This document shows positions 1 through 8,445 of a DNA stretch of 58,201 bases, piece after piece. The stretch's first letter is position 1. Every line of letters begins with the position of its first letter. The DNA lies in assembly GCF_016745395.1 (NCBI RefSeq), contig NZ_JAERVJ010000012.1, forward strand, positions 1-58,201, read 5' to 3'. Below the pieces are notes generated by a model that saw only the letters and a program-made list of their open reading frames with translations, ran no database searches and was not told where the DNA came from. The stretch comes from Methylocystis sp. Sn-Cys. GTDB lineage: Bacteria; Pseudomonadota; Alphaproteobacteria; Rhizobiales; Beijerinckiaceae. The translations under genes were made by a program, and so were the position numbers.

Positions 1-23
1 CTCACCGAGTAAAATGTGACGAC

Positions 24-56
24 CCGCTCGCGCCCTTTAAGGGCGCGGGCGGAAGC
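24..56. terminator. Hairpin at the left edge of the window
   Basis: A GC-rich inverted repeat lies just before the first small reading frame: an arm ending in gcgccctt meets aagggcgcg with almost no loop. It has no T-run, so it is only terminator-like and may end a gene lying outside the window to the left. Its role is inferred. Confidence 0.3.
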
Positions 57-74
57 ACAAGGGAGGCAAGCCCA

Positions 75-182
75 ATGATGTTCAATCTGCTGATGTTGGC
101 GTCGCTGCTGTCGCCATTGGCCTTTTGGCTCGCCGCGCCGCGTCGGGTTCCCGCGCCAGCCACGCGCCGCGCCGCAAGGTAA
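75..182 (+). CDS. Possible 35-residue membrane peptide
   Basis: A short frame starts with tandem ATG codons five bases after a GGGAGGCAAG ribosome-binding stretch (61-70). Residues 2-21 are hydrophobic (FNLLMLASLLSPLAFWLAA), and the rest is a short Arg/Pro/Ala tail ending at TAA. This is the profile of a small single-pass membrane peptide or a detached signal sequence. I recognise no family. The support is the good ribosome-binding site and the coherent hydrophobic helix. Chance is not excluded in DNA this rich in GC. Confidence 0.35.
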   Translation: MMFNLLMLASLLSPLAFWLAAPRRVPAPATRRAAR

Positions 183-340
183 AAGATTCCTAAAGCGCGT
201 AAGCTCAGCTTTGGCCGGTTGTGGCCGAGCTATGGCTTTGTTTGTCCCGGGCTCCCGGCCTGCATTGTAATTTAACGGTGCTCGACTAGATCGGGAACGG
301 GCGCGCCGTCGAAGGCCGCCGCCCTATCGGGAGAGTTCTC

Positions 341-838
341 ATGAATGATCTGCTCGTCATCGCTTTCTCCTCGGAGCAAAAGGCCGAGGAAGTGAGGCAG
401 AAGCTATTTCAGATGCAGAAGGAATATTTGATCGAGATGGGCGACGCGGTCGTCGCCGTGAAGGACGCCGAAGGCCACATCAAGCTCAACCAGCTCTTCA
501 ATACGACGGCGATCGGCGGCGTGTCCGGCATGTTCTGGGGCGCACTCATCGGCTTGATCTTCATGATGCCCTTGGCCGGCGCTGCGCTCGGCGCGGCCTC
601 CGGCGCCGTTTCCGGAGCGCTCACCGATTTTGGAATCGACGACAAATTCATGAAGGACGTCGCGGAAGCGATTCCGCCGGGCGGCGCGGCGCTCTTCGTC
701 CTCGTGCGCAAGATGACCTCGGACAAGGTGCTGGAAGGCCTCAAGGGCGTCGGCGGAACGGTGCTGCGCACCTCTTTCGAAAAATCCATGGACGAGGCCA
801 TTCGCGCCACGCTCGCGGCGCAGACCTCGAAAATCTGA
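341..838 (+). CDS. DUF1269 family membrane protein
   Basis: A 165-residue protein of the DUF1269 type. The N-terminal 50 residues form a small alpha/beta domain (MNDLLVIAFSSEQKAEEVRQ and following) that tracks the family. Residues about 57-97 are a Gly/Ala-rich hydrophobic segment with repeated small-residue steps (GALIGLIF, GAALGAASGAVSGAL), likely two membrane helices or a glycine zipper. The C-terminal part (PPGGAALFVLVRKMTSDKVLEGL) is also typical. The function of DUF1269 is unknown; members are often envelope or stress associated. The gene stands alone and is followed by an R1 palindromic repeat. The start ATG follows a GGGAG motif nine bases upstream. Confidence 0.85.
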   Translation: MNDLLVIAFSSEQKAEEVRQKLFQMQKEYLIEMGDAVVAVKDAEGHIKLNQLFNTTAIGGVSGMFWGALIGLIFMMPLAGAALGAASGAVSGALTDFGIDDKFMKDVAEAIPPGGAALFVLVRKMTSDKVLEGLKGVGGTVLRTSFEKSMDEAIRATLAAQTSKI

Positions 839-900
839 GGCGCCTGTCATTTCCCGGTGGGCCAAAGGCTCGGCCGGGAAGCCAGAGCAACCCCTCTTGC

Positions 901-982
901 CGTCATTGCGAGCGGAGCGAAGCAATCCAAAGCAGCTACAGCGGCTCTGGATTGCTTCGTCGCTGCGCTCCTCGCAATGACG
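901..982. repeat. R1 palindromic repeat, copy 1
   Basis: This 82-bp imperfect palindrome begins cgtcattgcgagcggagcga and ends ctcctcgcaatgacg. The arms (cattgcgag...gcaatcca and ggattgcttcg...ctcgcaatg) flank a variable centre. Four relatives occur in the window, at 26792, 30725, 34044 and 43617. It lies between the DUF1269 gene and the convergent membrane protein gene. Confidence 0.9.
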
Positions 983-985
983 GGG

Positions 986-1651
986 CTACGCGGCTTCCTT
1001 CGCCGCGCGCCGATGCGCGTGCATCGTGAACCACAGGCTGGCGCCGACGAAGATGACGCCGATTATCGCGACCATGATGAAAAGCGAGCCGCGTTGGATG
1101 AGCGCCATCCCCGGCACGAAAAGCGCGAGGATCAGGCCGACGACGCAAATCTGCCAGGCCTCGGCGTGAACGCCGGCGACGAAGGTTGCGAGCGCCAGGA
1201 TCACCATCAGATTGAGGCCGGTGGCGTTGACGTCGACCAGCGCGCGCATGGCCGGCGAATAAATCAGCGCCATCGCCGCGAGGAAGGCGGCCCAGTGCAG
1301 GATTTGCGTCCAGACCAGCTTGACGCGCTCGTGCTTGGTCTCCGCATGTCGCCAGCCGATATATATGCAGATGCCGCAATAGACCGGCGTGAGCAGCTCC
1401 CAATACCAGGCGACGGACTGGCCGGTGAAAGTGACGAGACCGACGCCGATCACCGCCATGGCCAGCATGACGATATAGGGCAGGTCGATCTTCAGCACGT
1501 CGACGAACAGCACTTCCGGCGGCTGCGTCTTGATCTCCTCGATTCCTTCCTCGAGCGCCGTTACCCAGGTCTGCTCTTGCACGTTCTCCTGCGGCTCTCC
1601 CGCATGAGGCCCGGCTGCGTGGCCGCCTGCCGATTCTGGGCTCTTGGACAT
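986..1651 (-). CDS. Hypothetical six-helix membrane protein
   Basis: A 221-residue protein I do not recognise. Residues 1-50 are hydrophilic and acidic, with a His/Pro/Gly-rich start. From about residue 57 there are roughly six hydrophobic segments (IVMLAMAVIGVGLVTF, ELLTPVYCGICIYIGW, ILHWAAFLAAMALIY, NLMVILALATFVAG, ICVVGLILALFVPGM, LFIMVAIIGVIFVGASLWF). It ends in a short basic tail, RRAAKEAA. The layout fits an integral inner-membrane protein with a cytoplasmic N-terminus. The ATG is preceded by AAGGA at good spacing. No neighbour suggests a function. Confidence 0.75.
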   Translation of the reverse strand: MSKSPESAGGHAAGPHAGEPQENVQEQTWVTALEEGIEEIKTQPPEVLFVDVLKIDLPYIVMLAMAVIGVGLVTFTGQSVAWYWELLTPVYCGICIYIGWRHAETKHERVKLVWTQILHWAAFLAAMALIYSPAMRALVDVNATGLNLMVILALATFVAGVHAEAWQICVVGLILALFVPGMALIQRGSLFIMVAIIGVIFVGASLWFTMHAHRRAAKEAA

Positions 1652-1856
1652 CTGAAGTTCCTTATCGAGAAGCGCTTTCCGTGAATGCGCGGGGCGCGGG
1701 GAGGATAGTGCGGGCGCATAATCTCGGCAACCGCCGTGCGTCCGTCTCCTCCAGGGCGCCCGGCGAGCGCACTACGTCGCCGGAACGCGCGCTTGCGCTT
1801 TGGGCCGATCGCGCTGTACCCAGCCGGTTTGTAGATTGGTGAACAGGAGTTGCAAG

Positions 1857-2030
1857 GTGCAAAGCAAGCTTGTCGAGCGGCTGCAGACGCTCGCCGACGC
1901 GCTCGAGGAGGCCGTTGAGCACATCGAAATGCTCGAGGCGGTGCTGAACATGCTGGAGAAAACTCACCCGGAGGCGGTCGACAAGGCGCGCGCCGCTGTC
2001 GCCGCGGCGAAGAAAGATCAGCGTTTCTGA
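1857..2030 (+). CDS. Small helical coiled-coil protein, 57 residues
   Basis: The GTG start lies seven bases after AGGAG (1845-1849), so I prefer it to the ATG at 1800, which would add 19 atypical residues. The product is short, charged and almost entirely helix-forming. A heptad-like run (LVERLQTLADALEEAVEHIE and MLEAVLNMLEKTHPEAV) suggests a coiled coil. The C-terminus is Ala/Lys-rich. No family is recognised; it could be a small protein-interaction module or a nucleoid-type accessory. Confidence 0.55.
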   Translation: MQSKLVERLQTLADALEEAVEHIEMLEAVLNMLEKTHPEAVDKARAAVAAAKKDQRF

Positions 2031-2104
2031 CCCGCGGCTTCACTTTCTGGCCGGTTTTCTCATCCTATGATCGCGCGGCGATTCGACAGTTCAGGGAAGG
2101 CGCA

Positions 2105-2479
2105 ATGAAGAAATATGTTCTCGCCGGGATTTTCGCGGCGACGATGATCGCCCCGGCCGCGGCCAAAGGCGGGATGCAGACCTGGATTCTCGTCTGCGCG
2201 AAAAGCCTCGCGCAAAGCGAGTGCAATCTGACGACGGCCAGCCGCTGGTATCACCTTCCGTCGCCGCAGCCTGGGGGAAGCAGCCCCGCGATCAAGGCGG
2301 CGCGCGCCAAGGTCGGCCAAGACCTCGAGGCGGGCTTCTATGTCGCGCAGGAGCAGTTTCCGGCCGGCGTGTCGATGGGCGAGCGGGGCAAAGTGTTCAA
2401 GGCCTGCGATGCGGAGCCCGCCAGTCCGGCCGACGCTCAGGAAGCGGAATGGGCGCGGCGCGGCGCGTGCCTGCGGTAG
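2105..2479 (+). CDS. Exported small hypothetical protein
   Basis: A 124-residue protein with a classical Sec signal peptide: KK, a hydrophobic stretch to about residue 19, and an AAAK cleavage region. The mature part has four cysteines, at about residues 31, 40, 100 and 122, which could form two disulfides in the periplasm. The start is supported by GGGAAGG upstream. No family is recognised. It sits among other short exported proteins (2623-2961 and 3093-3356). Confidence 0.65.
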   Translation: MKKYVLAGIFAATMIAPAAAKGGMQTWILVCAKSLAQSECNLTTASRWYHLPSPQPGGSSPAIKAARAKVGQDLEAGFYVAQEQFPAGVSMGERGKVFKACDAEPASPADAQEAEWARRGACLR

Positions 2480-2622
2480 TTCGACCGGCGCTGAGAGCAT
2501 CACGAAGATGCGCTCCTGCCCTTGCCCCAAGTGATCGACGATCTAGCTAGGCGGCAGGGTTCACGAACGCTGCACAAAGACTTCAATCGAGTTTCGCGCG
2601 TCGCGACCCCAAGGAGGCCGTT

Positions 2623-2961
2623 ATGCGTGGCTCGATCAAAACTTGTACCCTCGCGGCAGCTTGCGTCGTCGCCGGATTCGCTCAACCCGCGCCCCAGGCT
2701 CAGGCGGGCGTCATGAGCATCCCCAGGGCGGAGATCATCGGGACGTCTTCGTCGCTGGAGCAGGTCCATTACCGCCGTTGGCGTCACCACCATTATCATC
2801 ATCATTACTGGCGGCACAGGCATTACCGCTATTACCGCTATTACCGCCATTACGGCTATTACCCTTGGTACAACCCGGCCGGCGCTGTCGCGGGCGCGGC
2901 GGTGGGATTGGCGACGGCGCCGTTTTGGGCGTTGGGCGGCTGGGGCTATCCCTACTACTGA
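2623..2961 (+). CDS. Exported His/Tyr/Arg-rich small protein
   Basis: A 112-residue protein with a signal peptide (cleavage probably after QAQA, near residue 28) and a perfect AAGGAGG ribosome-binding site eight bases before the ATG. Residues about 50-83 are an extraordinary His/Tyr/Arg run (YRRWRHHHYHHHYWRHRHYR, then YYRYYRHYGYYPWYN). A hydrophobic Gly/Ala segment and a GWGYPYY end follow. Proteins of this composition are common in Rhizobiales genomes and have no known role; metal or cell-wall binding by the His-rich part is only inference. Part of the run is encoded by a degenerate nine-base tandem repeat (2820-2865). Confidence 0.8.
   Translation: MRGSIKTCTLAAACVVAGFAQPAPQAQAGVMSIPRAEIIGTSSSLEQVHYRRWRHHHYHHHYWRHRHYRYYRYYRHYGYYPWYNPAGAVAGAAVGLATAPFWALGGWGYPYY
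2820..2865 (+). repeat. Nine-base tandem repeat inside the His/Tyr-rich gene
   Basis: About five degenerate copies of a cattaccgc/tattaccgc unit run in frame and encode the HYRYYRYYRHYGYY stretch. Repeat-unit gain and loss would lengthen or shorten the aromatic run without shifting the frame. Confidence 0.7.
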
Positions 2962-2990
2962 GAACGACGTCGTCACGACGCGCGTGAGCC

Positions 2991-3010
2991 CAGGGCCTTT
3001 GCAGGCCCTG
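2991..3010 (+). terminator. Hairpin after the His/Tyr-rich gene
   Basis: CAGGGCC, then six bases, then GGCCCTG: a seven-bp GC stem 30 bases past the stop codon at 2961. There is no T-run, so it is a weak intrinsic terminator at best. Confidence 0.4.
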
Positions 3011-3092
3011 GTGACTGTATAGCGAACCACGTCATTTGTTCGAGTGTTGGCGCGAAGCGCTTGTCAGCCATTGCCGCGCGCGTGGGTGCGGC

Positions 3093-3356
3093 TCAGCTAC
3101 CTGTCTTCCACGATTTCGGCGCATGGTTCGTCTGCGCCATCCACCCGCCGTTTGGTTGTGGACGCCTTCCGTATTTATGCGCTTCATGCCGGCCGTAGAG
3201 ACACCCGGCGACTGCGCCCAGAACGCCATGGTGGCCGGCATAGTGCCCCACAACGCCACCGACCAGAGCGCCTTTGATGCAGCCCTTGGCGTAGGCCGGC
3301 TGCTGCGGCAGCCAAGCAAACAAAGAGACGGATAGTAGAATGGCGGTTTTCCTCAT
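3093..3356 (-). CDS. Exported glycine-zipper small protein
   Basis: An 87-residue protein with a signal peptide (MRKTAILLSVSLFAWLPQQPAYA, cleavage after AYA). A Gly/Ala/His segment follows, with small-residue spacing typical of glycine-zipper domains (GALVGGVVGHYAGHHGVLGAV). The tail is hydrophilic and basic. An AGGAAG motif lies before the ATG. The family looks like the short glycine-zipper 2TM-type proteins of Rhizobiales, but I cannot name it. It is convergent with the gene ending at 2961. Confidence 0.7.
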   Translation of the reverse strand: MRKTAILLSVSLFAWLPQQPAYAKGCIKGALVGGVVGHYAGHHGVLGAVAGCLYGRHEAHKYGRRPQPNGGWMAQTNHAPKSWKTGS

Positions 3357-3911
3357 GGTGAAGGCTTCCTGTCATCAGGGAACAGTTGCCACACGCCTCT
3401 GTTCCGGCCTGAGCCTGCTGGCGACGGCGTCCATGGCGCGACCTCGCGATCCGCCGGTTTGCGACGCGCGTGCCCAGAGAGGGTTGCGAGCGGCTTAAAG
3501 CGAGCCGACGGACTCAACCTCGAACGAGAGGGAATGTCGCGGCTCGCACCATCAGCGTGGCCGTCACGGATATTGTGAGAACCGTCATATAGGATACCGC
3601 GAGCGCGTAATCCGTCAGTTCAGTTGTCAGGGCCTCGACCATGTGATTACCCGTGTGATTACCCGGCTGCAGGCGCTTCAGGACGCCGGGCATGTCAGGA
3701 GGTCATACCCAGCTTTCAGGGCGCTAACTTCCATCGGCTGGACAGGGTTCCCTGCTGCTTTGGGCCATCGTCTTGCCTGGCCGCATGGCGCCGACACGCG
3801 AGGGGCGTCGGAGCCGGAGGCGCCCCTGCGCTGTCACACTAAATATTGGACAACAAAGCTGAATCCGGCGCACACTTGCGCCGGGTTGCGCGGATAGAGC
3901 ATGGAGTGTCG
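3357..3911. other. 555-base intergenic region with one weak small frame
   Basis: It separates the small exported proteins from the first histidine kinase. On the minus strand, positions 3642-3514 encode a 42-residue frame whose middle (DYALAVSYMTVLTISVTATL) could span a membrane, but I see no convincing ribosome-binding site. A direct repeat, gtgattacccg, occurs twice at 3643-3663. Nothing else is supported; it probably holds the divergent promoters. Confidence 0.4.
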
Positions 3912-5546
3912 ATGCCTCACACAATCTTCCGGCCGGGCCAGGCTGGACCGGTCCCGGATCATCGAGGGGCGCGGCAGAATAAGGGGGAAACGTCGCGCGC
4001 CGCTTCAACAGCCGAGCTGAGCGCGCCTGCCATGATGGCCGCCTGCGTCGACGCCATGCCGGGTGCGATTGCGTCCTTCCGCTTCAGCCCGGATGGAACA
4101 GGGTGCTTTCCCTATGGGTCGGCGAATTTCGAGGACATCTTCGGCTTTTCTCCCGAGGAGAGCAAAGCGGATCTCGCGACGATGCGCGCGCGTATCCATC
4201 CCGACGACGTGGCGCGCATAGACGCGGCGATCGCAGCGTCAGCCGAGCATTTGACGAAATATCACGAGGAATATCGCTTCCTGCACCCTGTCAGGGGCGC
4301 GATATGGATCGAAGTTCACTCCATGCCGAACCGCGAGCCGGACGGCTCGATCATATGGCATGGCTACGTCTGCGACATCACGGCGAGAAAACGCGCCGAA
4401 GAAGAGCTTCGCCTCAGCGAAGCGCGGCATCGCGCCTTCTTCGACGCCAATCTGATCGGCGTCTGCTACGCCAACGCCAGGGACGCCACGATCGTCGAGG
4501 CGAATGATCGGTATCTCCAAATGCTCGGCTACACGCGCGAGGATTTGAACGCCGGCCGCATCAATTGGCGCGATCTCACGCCGCCCGAGTATCGCGTCAT
4601 GAATGACGCGGCGATCGTGGAGTTGATCGAGACGGGAAAGAACGAGCGGCCAACCGAAAAGGAATATTTCCGCAAGGACGGGAGCCGCCTGCCGGTCCTC
4701 GTCGCACGGGCCCTTCTTGATCGAAACACGCTCGATGGCGTGGCGTTTATTTTGGACATCTCCGAGCTGAAGGAGAAAGAGGCCAGATTGCGGGAGGCGC
4801 ATCGGGGACAGCTTGCCATGATGCGCTCCATGGCGTTGGGCATTGCTCACGAAATCAACCAACCGCTCGCCGCGACGGTGGCCTATCTGCGCGTGCTGCC
4901 GCGATTGCTCGAGCTCGAGCCCGAAAAGCGGCCGGCGAGCGTGTTGGACACAGTGAACAACACTGTCGCTCAAGTGATGCGGGCGGGGGAGATCGTCTCG
5001 CGCTTGCGGTCTTTTATCGCGCATGGCGAGCCCGACAAGGTGCGGGCGAATATGCACGGACTGATCCTCGAAGCGATGGAGACGATCCTGTCCGTCGCCA
5101 AAGAGAAGAAGATCGCCGTCACGCTCGACCTCTGCGCCGCGTCAGATGAGGTGCTCGCCGACAGGGTCCAAATCGTGCAGGTCTTGATCAATCTCATGCG
5201 CAACGCGAAAGAGGCGATGGAGCCGGTCTCCGAGCGGCGGCTCGTGATTTCGACGCGCTCGACCGACGCCGACATCAGGGTGGACATCGCCGACACGGGC
5301 GTCGGGCTGACCGAAAAAAGGCGCAGCGACTTGTTCGTGCCCTTCGCCACGACCAAGCCGAGCGGCATGGGCGTGGGGCTGTCGATCTCCCGCGAAATCA
5401 TCGAGGCGCATCACGGACGCATCTGGGCCGAGGGGAACCCCGAAGGCCGCGGCGCGATCTTCAGCTTCACGCTCCCCTTGGTTGGGGACGAAGCCGAAAG
5501 ATTGAACGAGGAGATCGACGCTGGCGGCGTTTGCGCGCGCGGCTGA
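3912..5546 (+). CDS. PAS-domain sensor histidine kinase
   Basis: A 544-residue soluble kinase. PAS domain 1 covers about residues 45-165 and ends DITARKRAEEEL. PAS domain 2 covers about 168-290 and includes the FRKDGSRLPV PAC-like motif. The phospho-acceptor motif GIAHEINQPLAATVAYL places His313 in the DctB/FixL-type class. The ATPase domain follows with an N box (INLMRNAKEAM), a G1 box (DTGVGL) and a G2 box (GMGVGLSISREII). No membrane segment is evident, so the signal is probably cytosolic. The ATG at 3912 has GGAG five bases upstream; an in-frame TTG at 3846 would add 22 residues without a ribosome-binding site. No response regulator is adjacent. Confidence 0.88.
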   Translation: MPHTIFRPGQAGPVPDHRGARQNKGETSRAASTAELSAPAMMAACVDAMPGAIASFRFSPDGTGCFPYGSANFEDIFGFSPEESKADLATMRARIHPDDVARIDAAIAASAEHLTKYHEEYRFLHPVRGAIWIEVHSMPNREPDGSIIWHGYVCDITARKRAEEELRLSEARHRAFFDANLIGVCYANARDATIVEANDRYLQMLGYTREDLNAGRINWRDLTPPEYRVMNDAAIVELIETGKNERPTEKEYFRKDGSRLPVLVARALLDRNTLDGVAFILDISELKEKEARLREAHRGQLAMMRSMALGIAHEINQPLAATVAYLRVLPRLLELEPEKRPASVLDTVNNTVAQVMRAGEIVSRLRSFIAHGEPDKVRANMHGLILEAMETILSVAKEKKIAVTLDLCAASDEVLADRVQIVQVLINLMRNAKEAMEPVSERRLVISTRSTDADIRVDIADTGVGLTEKRRSDLFVPFATTKPSGMGVGLSISREIIEAHHGRIWAEGNPEGRGAIFSFTLPLVGDEAERLNEEIDAGGVCARG

Positions 5547-5589
5547 CGCTTTCTGGCCAGGCCTTGGCGGCGCGAGACCTCGCGGCGGC

Positions 5590-5608
5590 CCAGCGCGTCG
5601 CGCGCTGG
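5590..5608. terminator. Perfect hairpin between the two kinase genes
   Basis: CCAGCGCG-tcg-CGCGCTGG, an eight-bp perfect stem 43 bases past the first kinase stop codon. There is no T-run. It may attenuate read-through into the second kinase gene. Confidence 0.4.
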
Positions 5609-5685
5609 TTCATAAAGCTAAGCTTTTCAAACAGTTTCCCTTACTTTAGCGATCAGGATTGCGAAAGTTTGCCCGGAGCGGACGG

Positions 5686-8034
5686 TTGAACCAGGATGCG
5701 GAGAAGCGCGTCGCACAGCGCGCCTTGGATTACGGCATTGCGATTTTGGCGGTAGGGATCGCGGCGGCGGTGCGCGTAAAGCTCAGCGATCAGCTTCAGT
5801 CTCAGCCAATGGCGCCTTTCTTTCTTGCCGTCCTCTTCGCCGCAGCGGCTTCCGAGGCGGGCCCCGCGTTGCTCGCCACTGCGCTGTCGGCGGCGATCGT
5901 CGCATTTTTTTTCATGGAGCCGGTCGGCTCCTTCATGATCGCGCTCCCGGGCGATCACTTGCGCCTGGCGATTTTCATTGTGATCGGGCTCGGCATCGTG
6001 GCGTTGACACAGGCCAAGACCAGAGCGCGCAAGAGGGAGGTCGCGGCTCAAATTCAGCTCGCGCAGGCGCAGGCCGATGAAATCGCCCAAGCGGCTCGGC
6101 GGGAAGGCGCCACATTGCTCGGCGGGATTCTCGACTCTTTGCCGCACCAGATTGCGGTGATCGACCAGGCGGGCGTGATTTTGGCTGTCAACGAACCCTG
6201 GAAGCGCTTCGCCCGCGAGAATGGTTTTACGCCAAGCGCAACCTTCCTGGGCATGAATTATCTGGAAGCTATCCGCGGCGCTGCGGCGGCGGGGGACCGC
6301 TTCGCCAGCAAAGCTTTCGAGGGGCTTCGGGCGCTGCTCGCCGGTGAGCGGCGCGCCTTTACGATGGAATATCCCTGCCAGACGCCGGAAGGGGTGTTGT
6401 GGTTCGTCATGAACGCCGCGCGCGCCGATGGCGGAGGCGCCGCCGCCGCCGTGGTCAGCCACACCGACATCACCGAGCGCAAACGCGCCGAGGAGGGATT
6501 GCGCGAGAGCGAGGAACGGTTTGCGAGCTTCATGCGGCACCTGCCGGGGCTTGCATGGATCAAAGACCACGAGGGGCGCTACACTTACGCCAATTGCGCC
6601 GCCTTTCGCGTCTTTCCGGTCCCGCGCGAGCAGGTCTACGGCAAGACGGACGAGGAGATTTTCGACGCCGACGCAGCGCGCCAATTTCGCTGCCATGACG
6701 GAGAAGCACGCGAGAGCAAATCCGGCATTACGGCGATTGAGACGCTGAAGGAGACCGACGGCGTCGTCCATCACTTTCTCGTCAGCAAATTCGCTATCGC
6801 GGATTCCGAAGGCGCCGCCAAAGGCACAGGCGGCGTCGCGATCGACGTCACCGAACGCGAGGAAGCGGAGAAGCGTCTGCGTGAGGCGACCGAAAAGCTG
6901 CGCGAGGCGGACGCTTACAAGGACGAGTTTCTGGCGACGCTCGCGCATGAGCTGCGCAATCCGCTCGCGCCGATCCGCAACGCCGTGCACGTCCTGCGTC
7001 ATGACGCGCTTTCCACTTCGAGCAAGAGAGATCGGGACGCGGCTCTGTTGTCGATGGTCGAACGGCAGGTGACGCATCTTGTGCGCCTCGTCGACGATTT
7101 GCTGGAAGTCTCGCGAGTCACCCGCGGCAAAATCGATCTGCGGAAACAGCGCGTCGATCTGGCCGACATTCTGCGGCAGGCGATCGACATGTCGAAGCCG
7201 ATGATCGACGCCGGAGGTCATGTCTTCGAAGCCGACATTCCGGATGCGCCGCTCATTGTCGAAGGCGATTGTGTGCGCCTCACGCAGGTCTTCGCCAATC
7301 TTCTCAACAACGCCGCCAAATATACCGAGCATGGCGGGTGGATCAGCCTTGCGGCCGAGCGGTCGGGCGCCGAGGCGCGCATCGTCGTCAAGGACAATGG
7401 CGTGGGCATTCCGGCTGAAATGCTGCCGCGCGTTTTCGATCTCTTCACGCAGATCGACCGGACCTTGGGACGCGCGCAGGGCGGCCTCGGCATTGGTCTG
7501 GCGCTCGTCAAGCATCTGATCCTGCTTCACGGCGGCTCGATCGAGGCGCAGAGCGAGGGGCTGGGGCAGGGCAGCGCCTTCATCGTGCGCCTGCCCGCGC
7601 TTTCAGCGCCCGCCGCAGAAGCGCGCGAGCAGGGGGCGGCTTTCGACACGATGCGCACGAGTCTGCGCATTCTCGTCATCGACGACGATCGCGACGTCGC
7701 CGACAGCCAGAAGGCGTTGCTGGAAATATCCGGCGCGAGCGTGCGCGTCGCTTACAGCGGCGCTGCGGGAGTCGCGGCCTTGTCCCTGTTCAAACCGGAT
7801 TTGGTCCTGCTCGATCTCGGCATGCCCGAGATGGACGGCTACGAGACGGCGCAACGCATCCGCGCGCTGCCGGAGGGACGCAGCGTCAAGCTCGTCGCGC
7901 TGACCGGATGGGGGCGCGAGCAGGTCTTTCAACGCGCGCGCGCCGCGGGATTCGATCTGCAGATTACCAAGCCGGCCAGCCTGGAGGCGCTCGGGGAGGC
8001 GCTCGAAGAGACGGCGTGTCTCGCTCAGCGCTGA
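5686..8034 (+). CDS. Membrane-anchored hybrid histidine kinase (PAS-PAS-HisKA-ATPase-REC)
   Basis: About 782 residues. The first 110 contain several hydrophobic segments like the DUF4118/KdpD sensor anchor (FFLAVLFAAAASEAGPALLA and FIVIGLGIVALTQ). Two PAS domains follow (about 140-270 and 275-405; the first ends DITERKRAEEGL). The HisKA motif ATLAHELRNPLAPIRNAV has the acceptor near His421. The ATPase domain has NLLNNAAKY, DNGVGI and GGLGIGLALVKHL. A C-terminal receiver domain has the acidic pocket DDD and a phospho-acceptor near Asp710 in VLLDLGMPEMDGYE. The TTG at 5686 has GGAG eight bases upstream; an in-frame TTG at 5659 is an alternative. It follows the PAS kinase in the same direction, so the two may share a phosphorelay. 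No output regulator is in sight. Confidence 0.88.
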   Translation: MNQDAEKRVAQRALDYGIAILAVGIAAAVRVKLSDQLQSQPMAPFFLAVLFAAAASEAGPALLATALSAAIVAFFFMEPVGSFMIALPGDHLRLAIFIVIGLGIVALTQAKTRARKREVAAQIQLAQAQADEIAQAARREGATLLGGILDSLPHQIAVIDQAGVILAVNEPWKRFARENGFTPSATFLGMNYLEAIRGAAAAGDRFASKAFEGLRALLAGERRAFTMEYPCQTPEGVLWFVMNAARADGGGAAAAVVSHTDITERKRAEEGLRESEERFASFMRHLPGLAWIKDHEGRYTYANCAAFRVFPVPREQVYGKTDEEIFDADAARQFRCHDGEARESKSGITAIETLKETDGVVHHFLVSKFAIADSEGAAKGTGGVAIDVTEREEAEKRLREATEKLREADAYKDEFLATLAHELRNPLAPIRNAVHVLRHDALSTSSKRDRDAALLSMVERQVTHLVRLVDDLLEVSRVTRGKIDLRKQRVDLADILRQAIDMSKPMIDAGGHVFEADIPDAPLIVEGDCVRLTQVFANLLNNAAKYTEHGGWISLAAERSGAEARIVVKDNGVGIPAEMLPRVFDLFTQIDRTLGRAQGGLGIGLALVKHLILLHGGSIEAQSEGLGQGSAFIVRLPALSAPAAEAREQGAAFDTMRTSLRILVIDDDRDVADSQKALLEISGASVRVAYSGAAGVAALSLFKPDLVLLDLGMPEMDGYETAQRIRALPEGRSVKLVALTGWGREQVFQRARAAGFDLQITKPASLEALGEALEETACLAQR

Positions 8035-8079
8035 AGCGTCTGTTGTATCGGGCGCCGTGCATTCAGGACCGTGCGCGCG

Positions 8080-8256
8080 TCAATCCAGATTCTGGTCGGG
8101 ATCGGCGAGCCAATAGAGGGCGCAGAAACCCGCCGTTATCAGCCCGACGCCGAGCAGGGAGACGCTCAGACCTTCGTGGGGCGTATAGAAGCTCATGATT
8201 GCTGAGATGAGGCCGGCAATCGCCACGATCAACGGCTTCGGACTGCGCTCGTCCAT
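8080..8256 (-). CDS. Small two-helix membrane protein
   Basis: 58 residues from the ATG at 8256 (MDERSPKPLIVAIAGLISAI). Two hydrophobic helices (PLIVAIAGLISAIMSFY and LSVSLLGVGLITAGFCALYW) are separated by a short polar turn, and the protein ends DPDQNLD. A longer form could start at TTG 8322. The family is not recognised. It is convergent with the hybrid kinase gene, 45 bases away. Confidence 0.5.
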   Translation of the reverse strand: MDERSPKPLIVAIAGLISAIMSFYTPHEGLSVSLLGVGLITAGFCALYWLADPDQNLD

Positions 8257-8445
8257 GTCGGAATCCGCTTCATGCAAAAGGAGACAGCCTGTCAGGATGA
8301 CGGGTAATGGGCTCCTTATCAAGTCGTGAGAAATACGTAGAGGCGGCCCCGAGGTGTTGGAAACTTTTCACCAGACTCGCAGGCCGCGCTCTGTGCATTC
8401 CGACGACGACGCAGACCGCGGGGCGGGTTCAGCGCAAGTATGCGC

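Noticed and set aside
3514-3642. A 42-residue minus-strand membrane peptide gene
   Set aside because: It has a plausible helix but no ribosome-binding site, no terminator and no known relatives; recorded only as a note within the intergenic region.
5653-7530. A 625-codon minus-strand frame opposite the hybrid kinase gene
   Set aside because: It is an antisense shadow: the plus strand has complete kinase motifs in order, while the minus frame has no recognisable domain.
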